10,771 nucleotides of DNA, from assembly GCA_913054055.1 (NCBI GenBank), contig CAJXIT010000097.1, positions 1 to 10,771 on the forward strand, given 5' to 3'. Both the position numbers and the translations under genes were made by a program. The first letter of the stretch is position 1. Each line of letters starts with the position of its first letter. Shown in pieces: positions 1-7,636 of the stretch. Source of the DNA: an uncultured Thalassolituus sp. (GTDB lineage Bacteria > Pseudomonadota > Gammaproteobacteria > Pseudomonadales > Oceanobacteraceae). Below the pieces are notes generated by a model. It did not search any database. It was not told the DNA's origin and saw only the letters and a list, made by a program, of their open reading frames with translations.

Positions 1-1528
1 TGCCAGCGAAACCGCCGTTAAAAATTTTCTAGCGGATTATTACAGTACACCGGATACTTGGTCGGTTAAAAAATCGGCCATTAAAGTATTGCAAGCCAGT
101 AATGCATGGCTATATTCACAATCACAAAATAGCCCTCACCGTTTTAATAAAGACAAAGGCTATATTTGCACCTTTAGCGGTTTAATTATTAAATCCAATA
201 CCGCCCACATATTTCATAGCGGTGACAGTCGTATTTACCGCTTAGCCAATGATGAATTGGAACAAATCACACAAGACCATAGACACGTTATATCTGAAGA
301 CAGCAGCTACCTTACCCGTGCATTGGGTATTAATGGTCAATTAGATTTAGATTATCAAACCACGTCGGTTACCCAAGACGATATTTTTATTTTGGCCACC
401 GATGGTATTTACGAATGGATCGATGAAAAAACGCTTATTAGTTACATTCACAATAATCCATCCGAATTAGAACATGCCGCCCATTTAATTTTAGAGCACG
501 CGTTGAATGCCGGCAGCCAAGACAACCTCACCATTCAAATACTGAAAGTGATGTCACTGCCCGATCAGCAATTGAACGAAGTGCAGCAGCAAGTTCAGAA
601 TTTACCACTGCCCGATGTATTAGAAGCCAGACAAGAATTCGATGGCTATCGGATTTTACGCAGTATCTATATTAGTAGCCGCAGCCATGTGTATTTAGCC
701 CAAGACATGGACACGCAACAGCAGGTGATATTAAAAACCCCGTCTACTGAATTAAAAAGCGATCCCAATTATCTAGAAAGCTTTTTAATGGAAGATTGGA
801 TCGCCAAGCGCATCAACAACCCACATGTATTAAAAGCCATTGATTCACCTAGAAAGCGCAACTTTTTATACAATGTAACCGAGTTTATTGAAGGTCAGTC
901 TTTGTCTCAATGGATGATTGATCACCCAAAACCCAGTTTAGAAACCGTGCGTAAAATCGTGTTGCAAATATGCAAAGGCTTACAGGCTTTTCATCGCCAA
1001 GAAATGCTGCACCAAGATTTGCGCCCCAATAACATTATGATTGACGATTCCGGCACGGTAAAAGTCATTGATTTTGGTGCTACTCAAGTGGCGGGGTTAA
1101 CGGATATGGCCAGCGATGTCAGTCATCAAGCCATTGTGGGCACCGCGCAATTCACGGCGCCGGAATATTATTTGGGTATAAAAGCCGACGCCCGTTCGGA
1201 TATCTTTTCATTAGGTGTCATTTGTTATCGATTACTGTCAGGTAACCTGCCTTATGGCACCGGGGTGTCCCAGATTCAAACCCAGGCAGATTTACGCAAG
1301 CTTAGTTATCAATCCCTTTGCATTAATCAGCCAGAGATTCCCCCATGGATTGACGACGCCATTAAAAAGGCCGTTAACCTAGAACCTAAAAAGCAACAGC
1401 CTAATCGGGCTTTTGTAAATAAAACCCGCCCACCCTTGATTGAGCGCGACCCAGTGATGGTTTGGCAAGGGATTTCATTGATATTACTGGTGATCATTAT
1501 TATTCAAGGGGCGCTATTCACTGGCTGA
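1..1528 (+). CDS. Bifunctional PP2C phosphatase / Ser-Thr protein kinase, C-terminally anchored (5' partial)
   Basis: The reading frame is open from base 2, so the true start lies upstream; the TTG at 89 is only an internal codon. The first part is a PP2C-type phosphatase lacking its N-terminal strands. It shows GDSR (221-232), ATDG (395-406) and SQDN (515-526), which supply metal-binding aspartates. A protein kinase domain follows from about 640: the VILK lysine (734-736), catalytic loop HQDLRPNN (1010-1033), DFG (1070-1078) and APE (1157-1165). A hydrophobic helix near 1470-1515 probably anchors the protein in the inner membrane with the catalytic domains in the cytoplasm. The kinase is a non-RD type (HQD instead of HRD), and its nucleotide loop is glycine-poor (SSRSHVYLA). 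Such fusions are, from memory, often found beside nitrate assimilation genes in marine Gammaproteobacteria, but no such neighbour is visible here. The substrate is unknown. Confidence 0.93.
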   Translation, partial: ASETAVKNFLADYYSTPDTWSVKKSAIKVLQASNAWLYSQSQNSPHRFNKDKGYICTFSGLIIKSNTAHIFHSGDSRIYRLANDELEQITQDHRHVISEDSSYLTRALGINGQLDLDYQTTSVTQDDIFILATDGIYEWIDEKTLISYIHNNPSELEHAAHLILEHALNAGSQDNLTIQILKVMSLPDQQLNEVQQQVQNLPLPDVLEARQEFDGYRILRSIYISSRSHVYLAQDMDTQQQVILKTPSTELKSDPNYLESFLMEDWIAKRINNPHVLKAIDSPRKRNFLYNVTEFIEGQSLSQWMIDHPKPSLETVRKIVLQICKGLQAFHRQEMLHQDLRPNNIMIDDSGTVKVIDFGATQVAGLTDMASDVSHQAIVGTAQFTAPEYYLGIKADARSDIFSLGVICYRLLSGNLPYGTGVSQIQTQADLRKLSYQSLCINQPEIPPWIDDAIKKAVNLEPKKQQPNRAFVNKTRPPLIERDPVMVWQGISLILLVIIIIQGALFTG

Positions 1529-1586
1529 ACCAGACGGCTAATAAGAGGATTGGTAACAGCTTGTAACTAACCATTAACCAATGACC

Positions 1587-1614
1587 TTGTTAAAGATGAT
1601 TCAGCAGGTACAAT
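1587..1614 (+). promoter_or_regulatory. Candidate sigma-70 promoter of the metal-efflux operon
   Basis: A -35-like TTGTTA (1587-1592) and a -10-like TACAAT (1609-1614) are separated by 16 bp. They lie between the end of the kinase/phosphatase gene and the His-rich gene at 1666. Transcription would start near 1621, giving a leader of about 45 nt. The -10 box sits inside an inverted repeat listed separately. The assignment rests on consensus matching only. Confidence 0.45.
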
Positions 1615-1624
1615 GCAATCATCT
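1594..1624. promoter_or_regulatory. Inverted repeat around the -10 box, candidate operator
   Basis: AGATGATT (1594-1601) and AATCATCT (1617-1624) form a perfect 8-bp inverted repeat with a 15-nt spacer. The left arm falls in the -35/-10 spacer of the candidate promoter, and the right arm covers the expected transcription start. A second, overlapping pair, ATTCAG (1599-1604) and CTGAAT (1623-1628), lies in the same place. The position suits a regulator of the metal operon, but no regulator gene is in the window and the motif matches no operator I recognise. Confidence 0.35.
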
Positions 1625-1665
1625 GAATTTGGGAACTTTAGGGGTTTTAAAGCCTCTACCATGTC

Positions 1666-2076
1666 ATGAAAACACGACTCATCGCCCTATTGCTCATCTT
1701 GAGCCATATTACTATTAGCACCGTGTGGGCCAGCGCCCACAGCGCGGAAGATGCTAATGGGGGTTGCGGTGATTGCATGGGTTACGAGACCCCTCATATC
1801 CACATCAACAGCGGTCACAGTCACGATACCAAACACTCTGACCATGACTTAGATGAGCATGCAGATCATAACTTTGAATCCCCTGAGCAAGCCGAACAAC
1901 ATTTTTCTGAGCATCACGAACATGAAGATGGCCACCATGTGCATCTGGTATTCGAATTAAGTCGCTCACCGCAATTTCAAACCGCATCTTTATCAAGCTC
2001 TGAACAAAATGCCTTGCGTGATGGTCATTACTTTCACCGCACGGTAGCACCTCCGGTTCCCCCTCCTACCGCATAA
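1666..2076 (+). CDS. Secreted histidine-rich protein of a metal-efflux operon (CzcI-like)
   Basis: This is a 136-residue protein. The N-terminal 24 residues look like a Sec signal peptide, with a basic start, a Leu/Ile-rich core and likely cleavage after ASA. The mature part has 18 histidines, mostly between residues 44 and 93 in Asp/Glu-His clusters, plus a CGDC pair (Cys34, Cys37). It ends in a proline-rich tail. The composition implies periplasmic binding of divalent metal. Small secreted His-rich proteins such as CzcI commonly open czc-type operons; the similarity here is one of composition and position, not proven homology. The ATG at 1666 is the only usable start because an in-frame stop lies at 1648-1650. 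The ribosome-binding site is weak. A two-codon ORF, ATGTCATGA (1661-1669), overlaps the start. czcB follows 80 nt downstream. Confidence 0.75.
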   Translation: MKTRLIALLLILSHITISTVWASAHSAEDANGGCGDCMGYETPHIHINSGHSHDTKHSDHDLDEHADHNFESPEQAEQHFSEHHEHEDGHHVHLVFELSRSPQFQTASLSSSEQNALRDGHYFHRTVAPPVPPPTA

Positions 2077-2095
2077 TTTTTCAAACCCGATTCAT

Positions 2096-2121
2096 TCAGC
2101 AGCGGCCTAAGCCCTTGCTGA
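2096..2121 (+). other. Intercistronic RNA hairpin between the His-rich gene and czcB
   Basis: TCAGCAG pairs with TTGCTGA (one G-U), and GGC pairs with GCC around a CTAA loop, with a single C-C mismatch between the two helices. It lies in the 80-nt gap before czcB, about 35 nt upstream of the czcB start. It lacks the clean T-run of an intrinsic terminator, so it may be an mRNA-stability or partial-attenuation element. Function is inferred. Confidence 0.35.
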
Positions 2122-2156
2122 CTTATTGTATTTGATGAATTTTATGTGGAAGAAAT

Positions 2157-3398
2157 ATGAACATTTCCAAATTTTTTTGCTGTCTTGCTGTTGTGGCGAG
2201 CTCCGCTATATCTATCCATGCCGTTGCAGGTGGCAGCCATGGTCATCATGGGAAAGAAGACACCCATAAAGAAAACCAGAAAAAAGGCCCTAAAGGGGGC
2301 AAGTTATTAGAACAGGGGCACTTTGCCTTAGAAGTCACTATTTATGAAAATGGCGTGCCCCCTGAAATGCGGGTATACGCTTATGAAAATGGTGAGTTAA
2401 TTCGCCCTTCGGATATTCGTTTAAACGTCACGCTAACACGCACTGATGCCACTGATAATTTATCGTTTTCAATGGAAGGGGATTATTTAGTGGGCGACAT
2501 CAGTATTTACGAACCCCACAGTTATGAAGTGGAAGTAAGTGCCGTGCATGAAAACAAAACCTTTAACTGGCATTACGACAGTTTTGAAGGACGCACTGCT
2601 ATTAATGAGCGCATGTTATCGCTTTCGGGGATTGAAACTGAAACCGCTCAGCCCCAAGTGATTAATGAAAAGCAAACCTTGTTTGGCGTCATCGAAGTAC
2701 CGACCCATCAAACGTTCACCGTTGTTACCCCTTACATTAGCATTGTTGAAGATGTGTTTGTGCAACAAGGTGACCACGTTAAAAAAGGCGATGCGCTGTT
2801 AAAAGTAAAAAACGTAAACAGTTTACAAAGTTATATTGTGAAAAGTCCGGGTAAAGGCGAAATTACATTTCATGATGTATCCATCGGTAACCGTACCGCT
2901 TACGATCCTGTTATGAAAATTACTGACCTATCAAAGGTTTGGGTAAATCTATCGGCGTTCCCTGAAAATGTAGAACAAATGAAAAAAGGGCAAGCAGTAT
3001 CGGTTTACGATTTGCATCATCATGAAAAAGAGCAAGGTGAAATTATTTATGTGGCCCCTGCCATGACCGGTGGACACATTGCCCGCGCCAGAGCCTTAAT
3101 CGATAACAGCGAAGGTCACTGGCGACCAGGTATGCATGTAAAATCTGACATCATCATAAACACGCTTTCTTCTAAAGTGGCGGTAAAAAAATCAGCCTTA
3201 CAAAGCTTTCGTGATTTTACTGTGGTGTTTGCCAAGTTTGGCGATACCTTTGAAATGCGCCCTCTTGAATTAGGAAAAAGCGATGATGAATATGTTGAAG
3301 TATTGGCTGGCTTAACCCCCAATACCGAATACGCAACCACCAATAGCTATGTCATTAAAGCCGACATTTTAAAAAGCGGTGCATCCCACGACCATTAA
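2157..3398 (+). CDS. czcB: CzcB-type RND periplasmic adaptor, apparently without alpha-hairpin
   Basis: This is a 413-residue periplasmic adaptor for the CzcA pump encoded next. A good Shine-Dalgarno (GGAAG, about 2147-2151) precedes the ATG. Residues 1-24 form a signal peptide. A His-rich stretch follows (about residues 27-37), then the N-terminal domain common in CzcB proteins, beginning GPKGGKLLEQGHFALEV (44-60). The lipoyl-like half-motif near 190-217 (VFVQQGDHVKKGDALLKV) is followed after only about 10 residues by the second half (YIVKSPGKGEITF, 226-238). The long helical hairpin usually inserted there is therefore absent. Beta-barrel and membrane-proximal segments continue (VWVNLSAFPENVEQMKKGQAV from 261; HWRPGMHV, 321-328). 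A HHH cluster (287-289) and a C-terminal HDH may also bind metal. Metal specificity cannot be read from this protein. Confidence 0.9.
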   Translation: MNISKFFCCLAVVASSAISIHAVAGGSHGHHGKEDTHKENQKKGPKGGKLLEQGHFALEVTIYENGVPPEMRVYAYENGELIRPSDIRLNVTLTRTDATDNLSFSMEGDYLVGDISIYEPHSYEVEVSAVHENKTFNWHYDSFEGRTAINERMLSLSGIETETAQPQVINEKQTLFGVIEVPTHQTFTVVTPYISIVEDVFVQQGDHVKKGDALLKVKNVNSLQSYIVKSPGKGEITFHDVSIGNRTAYDPVMKITDLSKVWVNLSAFPENVEQMKKGQAVSVYDLHHHEKEQGEIIYVAPAMTGGHIARARALIDNSEGHWRPGMHVKSDIIINTLSSKVAVKKSALQSFRDFTVVFAKFGDTFEMRPLELGKSDDEYVEVLAGLTPNTEYATTNSYVIKADILKSGASHDH

Positions 3399-3466
3399 CT
3401 GGACATGGATTGAAGCGCTTAAAAAATTGTAAATGTTATTTTGATATGAATAATTGGTTATAAATT

Positions 3467-6400
3467 ATGATGAACTATATTACTGCCTTGGCTGTTGAAC
3501 GCCGATGGCTGATCATGGCCCTCACTGGTTTATTGGTGTTGTTGGGGCTGTATCACGCAAACAAACTGTCTATTGATGCCGTACCCGACATTACTAATGT
3601 GCAAGTACAAATCAATACCGAAGCCGATGGTTATTCACCATTAGAAAGTGAACAGCGTATTACTTACGTGGTGGAAAATGCCATGGCAGGCATTCCCAAT
3701 TTGGATTACACCCGAAGCTTGTCCCGTTACGGGTTATCTCAGGTGACGGTGATCTTTGATGAAGGCACCGATATTTATTGGGCGCGCCAACAAATATCCC
3801 AGCGTTTGCAAACCATAAGTGATGATTTACCGGGCGGCCTTAAACCTGAAATGGGTCCGATCGCCAGCGGCCTAGGTGAAATTTTCACTTACGCCGTTCA
3901 CGCAGATAAAAACGCAGTGAAAGAAAACGGCGAAGCCTATAACGCAGAAGACTTACGCACCATTCAAGATTGGATCATTAAACCTCAACTGTTAAAAGTA
4001 AAGGCATTACTGAAATCAACAGCGTGGGTGGTTTTGAACGCCAATATCAAATTGCCCCAAACCCAGGGAAATTACTGGCTTATAAAATTACCCTACAGGA
4101 TATTCAGCAAGCGTTAACAATGAATAATCAAAATGTGGGCGCTGGGTATATGGAACGTAACGGCGAGCAATGGTTGATTCGAAGCCCTGGGCAATTGAAA
4201 AACTTAAATGATATTGAACAACTGGTCGTGGCAAAACGGGATGATGCTCCAGTACGCATAAAAGATGTTGCTCAAGTTAGCTTTGGCAAAGAATTAAGAA
4301 CCGGCGCAGCCACCTTAAATGGCAAAGAGACGGTATTGGGTACCGCCATGATGTTATTAGGGGAAAATTCTCGCACGGTTTCTCAAGCCATTGCCACACA
4401 ACTGAATGTGGTCAATCAATCTTTACCCCATGGTATTTCCGCATCTGCTTTATACAACCGCACCACGCTTGTGGATAAAACCCTAGATACGGTGACAACC
4501 AATTTGTTTGAGGGCGCGCTACTGGTGATCATTGTATTGTTTGTTTTATTAGGCAATTTTCGCGCAGCGTTAATTGCTGCCCTTGTGATTCCTCTTTCTA
4601 TGTTATTTGCTATTACAGGCATGAGCATGAACCGAGTTTCCGGCAACCTAATGAGCTTAGGTGCCATTGATTTTGGCATCATTGTGGATGGGGCGGTCAT
4701 TGTGGTTGAAAATGCGTTACGCCGCTTGGGTCTAGCCCAGCAACAAAAAGGCCGTGTACTGACATTAAGCGAACGTTTAATTGAAGTGACACAGAGTACC
4801 CGTGAAGTATTACAGCCTGCCGTATTTGGTGTGCTGATTATCATGCTGGTATTTTTACCTATTTTTGCGTTAAGCGGTGTGGAAGGAAAAATGTTTCATC
4901 CTATGGCGTTTACACTTGTGGCCGCATTATTAGGGGCATTAATTTTCTCGATTACGTTTGTGCCGGCTGCCATTGCTATTTTTGTCACGGGAGAAATTAA
5001 AGCGCATAAAAGTGGATTGATGCAAAGATTACAAAATCGCTATGGTTCAGCACTGACATCGGCCATTCAACATAAAGTGCCTTTGCTTGCCTTAGCCGGT
5101 TTATTAATAGCCGCCAGCGCTTGGCAAAGTACCCGTTTAGGCAGTGAGTTTTTACCTCAATTGGATGAGCATGATATTGCACTGCATGCCCTGCGCATTC
5201 CTGGTACGTCGCTTACTCAATCGGTAGAGATGCAAAACGTACTAGAAAGTGAAATTTCTAATATGCCTGAGATTCAAACCGTGTTTTCAAAGATCGGCAC
5301 CCCAGAAATTGCCACCGATCCTATGCCACCCAATGTGGCGGATACTTTTTTAATCATCAAACCCAGATCTCAGTGGCCTGATCCAAATAAAAGTAAGGAT
5401 CAATTGGTCAATGAACTCAGGAATATTGTTGAGCAAGTACCGGGTAATAACTATGAGTTCACCCAGCCTATTGAAATGCGCTTTAACGAGCTGATTGCAG
5501 GTGTGCGTTCTGATGTGGCCGTGCGAATTTATGGGGATGACTTTGATATATTGGTGAATCAAGGTAAAAAGATTGAAGCCTTATTAAAACAAGTCTCGGG
5601 TGCAACCGATGTGCGCATGGAGCAAGCCACTGGCTTGCCATTAGTGTCTGTGATTCCACAGCGTGATCATTTAGCGTTATTGGGATTAAGTATTATGGAT
5701 GTGCAATCCGCTATTCAAGCGGCGGTAAGCGGTGTTGAAGCTGGTATTATTTATGAAGGCGACAAACGCTTTAAGCTGTTAGTGCGCATGAATTCAGAGG
5801 ATGTAAAAGACCCTGAAGCACTTGCTCAATTGCCTTTGTATATTCCCAATGAAATCAATCCTGAATTGGATTTTGTACCTTTAGGTGAAGTGGCCGACAT
5901 TGTTGAAACTCAAGGGCCGAATCAAGTTAACCGACAATTTGGTAAACGCAATATTGTGGTCACCGCCAATGTGAGTGAGCGAGATTTGGGCAGTTTTATT
6001 ACTGATACGCAATCCATAATGAATAACCGTTTGGATTTACCGGCAGGGTATTGGCTGGAATATGGCGGAACCTTTGAGCAATTGCAAAGTGCCAGCAAGC
6101 GTTTAAGCCTTATGGTGCCGTTAACCTTACTGCTGATTTTGGGTTTGCTTTATAGTGCCTTTAGCAGTTTAAAAGATGCATTGATTATTTTCAGTGCCGT
6201 TCCCCTTGCACTAACCGGTGGCATTATTGCACTTACGTTACGCGGCATGCCTTTGTCTATTTCGGCCGCGGTGGGTTTTATTGCCCTAAGTGGTGTGGCG
6301 GTGTTAAACGGCGTGGTGATGCTGTCGTTTATTAAAGGTTTGCGCGAGCAGGGTTTGGATTTATTAACGGCTATCTATCAGGGTGCCAGTCAGCGTTTGC

Positions 6401-6591
6401 GCCCCGTATTAATGACGGCACTGGTGGCGAGCCTTGGATTTATTCCTATGGCACTCAATACTGGTACCGGGGCAGAAGTTCAGCGCCCGTTGGCAACGGT
6501 TGTGATTGGAGGGCTTATTTCCTCTACCCTATTAACGCTATTTGTTTTGCCTGCGCTGTATCATTGGGTGAATACCCATAAAACACGTTAG
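3467..6591 (+). pseudogene. czcA: CzcA-type heavy-metal RND efflux pump, interrupted by a 1-nt frameshift
   Basis: This is the inner-membrane proton/cation antiporter of the HME-RND family. With the frame restored it is about 1041 residues, the usual CzcA length. Residues 1-179 are read from the ATG at 3467. They include TM1 (about 13-31) and the family segment KLSIDAVPDITNVQVQ. After the AAG at 4001-4003 homology continues in the -1 frame (GITEINSVGGFERQYQI) to the stop at 6589-6591. The original 0 frame ends at 4117. The TM4 motif DFGIIVDGAVIVVEN (4669-4713) carries the Asp, Asp and Glu expected of Zn/Co/Cd/Ni-type pumps rather than Cu/Ag pumps. Nothing else is broken, so the lesion is recent, a sequencing error in an A-run, or bypassed by slippage. 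The ribosome-binding site is weak, and translation may be coupled to czcB, 68 nt upstream. Confidence 0.9.
3998..4006 (+). other. Frameshift site within czcA (A-AAG)
   Basis: The 0 frame reads GTA-AAG-GCA. Family-like sequence requires Val-Lys-Gly-Ile-Thr-Glu, which is restored either by one extra A (GTA-AAA-GGC) or by a -1 slip of the lysyl-tRNA from AAG (4001-4003) to AAA (4000-4002). The two open frames overlap only from 3982 to 4117, which brackets the event. No strong upstream Shine-Dalgarno-like sequence or stable downstream stem is apparent, so a lost base or a sequencing error is more likely than programmed frameshifting. Confidence 0.85.
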
Positions 6592-6611
6592 CATTTAATA
6601 AAACTCAACAC

Positions 6612-6653
6612 AAAAAAAAGCCGCAGGACAGCTAAGTATTCTGTGGCTTTTTA
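6612..6653. terminator. Bidirectional intrinsic terminator between czcA and the alkyltransferase gene
   Basis: A stem of about 12 bp (AAAGCCGCAGGA, 6617-6628, with TTCTGTGGCTTT, 6639-6650) includes two G-T pairs and encloses a 10-nt loop. An A-run lies on the left and a T-run on the right. It can therefore stop transcription of czcA on the plus strand and of the convergent gene whose stop codon is at 6681-6683 on the minus strand. Confidence 0.8.
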
Positions 6654-6680
6654 TATGTATCTTTATGTTTTAGGGTTAGA

Positions 6681-7529
6681 TCACTTTTCGGTTTGAGACT
6701 TTTCCCAACCTATTAATGCTGCTTTTCTTATTTTTCCCCAACGATATTCGCTTAATGCACCTGTACCACGTATCACCCTGTGACAAGGAATTAAATACCC
6801 AATTTGATTGTTGGCGATGGCTGAAGCAACGGCCCTTGCCGAGGATGGTTTGCCAATGGATTGTGCTACTTGTTGGTAACTGGCTAAGCTACCTTCAGGG
6901 ATATTTAACAATGCTTGCCATACTTGTACTCTAAAAGGGGTGCCTTTTAATAGTAAGTGTAAGCTGCCTGTGTGTTGGCTTTGACTAAAGATGAGATCCG
7001 CTGTGTTCTGTGTCGCGGTGATATCTTCGCTGATTTCTGCATGTTTCCATTCGCTATGTAGCTCTGTAAGCAGAATTTTCAATTCGTCGTCTGTATCAAA
7101 AAATGCTAATTTGCAAACCCCTCGCTGTGTCACTGCGATCAAACAATGCCCAAATTGGCAAGCATGCACGCCATACCATATATGAATTCCTTTGCCCCAA
7201 CTTCGATATTCTCCCGGGGTGACACTTTCATGGGTGATGAGTAAATCATGCAGTCGGCTACTGCCGCTTAATCCACTGGCTAAAGCTGAGTCAAAAACAG
7301 ACGATGTACGCAATGCATGCTTGGCATGTTCTTTTGTTAAGTACTGCAAAAATTGTTTTGGAGAGACTCCCGCCCATTGTGTAAATACACGCTGTAAATG
7401 AAATTCACTCATACCAACTGCATCCCCTATTTCTTTCAAGGATGGCTGCTGTAAATGATGTTCCATCAGATAATGAATGGCTTGCTCAACCTTTTCATAA
7501 TGCATGTGGGAGTTTTCTTGTGTAGGCAT
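6681..7529 (-). CDS. AraC-type HTH / methylated-DNA-[protein]-cysteine S-methyltransferase fusion (Ada-like)
   Basis: The protein probably repairs O6-alkylguanine by moving the alkyl group to its own cysteine, and may also regulate transcription. From the ATG at 7529 it is 282 residues; the TTG at 7544 would add five. The N-terminal hundred residues are an AraC-type DNA-binding domain (SLKEIGDAVGMSEFHLQRVF, then SVTPGEYR). The middle matches the N-terminal subdomain of alkyltransferases. The C-terminal part has the catalytic loop IPCHRVIR with the acceptor Cys codon at 6783-6785, preceded by GTPFRVQVWQALLNIPEG and SARAVASAI. The zinc-binding Cys4 phosphotriester domain of E. coli Ada is absent, so the alkylation sensor that activates Ada is missing. 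The gene converges on czcA across a shared terminator and lies 107 nt downstream of the CbiM-like gene, with which it may be co-transcribed. No convincing promoter was found. Confidence 0.92.
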   Translation of the reverse strand: MPTQENSHMHYEKVEQAIHYLMEHHLQQPSLKEIGDAVGMSEFHLQRVFTQWAGVSPKQFLQYLTKEHAKHALRTSSVFDSALASGLSGSSRLHDLLITHESVTPGEYRSWGKGIHIWYGVHACQFGHCLIAVTQRGVCKLAFFDTDDELKILLTELHSEWKHAEISEDITATQNTADLIFSQSQHTGSLHLLLKGTPFRVQVWQALLNIPEGSLASYQQVAQSIGKPSSARAVASAIANNQIGYLIPCHRVIRGTGALSEYRWGKIRKAALIGWEKSQTEK

Positions 7530-7636
7530 GGGTAGCTCAATCAAAGAACTTATTTAATTTTGGAATATTAAGTATTAACACCGAACCCAAAGTGTGTGGC
7601 TTTTCCATATAAATAACCACCCGATTCTTGCTTTAG

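Noticed and set aside
1581..1614. MerR-type promoter with ACCT...AGGT half-sites
   Set aside because: Only four outer bases on each side pair convincingly, and the -35/-10 spacing for the matching hexamers is 16 or 22 bp, not the 19-20 bp of MerR-type promoters.
1529..1665. Terminator after the kinase/phosphatase gene
   Set aside because: The repeats there (GTAAC twice, TTGGT...ACCAA) do not form a GC-rich stem followed by a T-run.
1805..2050. Minus-strand ORF of 81 codons opposite the His-rich gene
   Set aside because: It lies wholly within a plus-strand gene with signal peptide and operon context; it is an antisense shadow of a His/Asp-rich coding sequence with no recognisable domain.
4416..4844. 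Minus-strand ORF of 142 codons inside czcA
   Set aside because: It overlaps the conserved TM2-TM4 region of CzcA on the other strand, and its translation shows no family features.
4024..6591. Independent gene starting at GTG 4024
   Set aside because: This GTG is the internal Val of the family segment NSVGGFERQ. There is no suitably spaced ribosome-binding site, and the product would lack TM1 and half of a periplasmic domain, so it is the 3' part of the frameshifted czcA.
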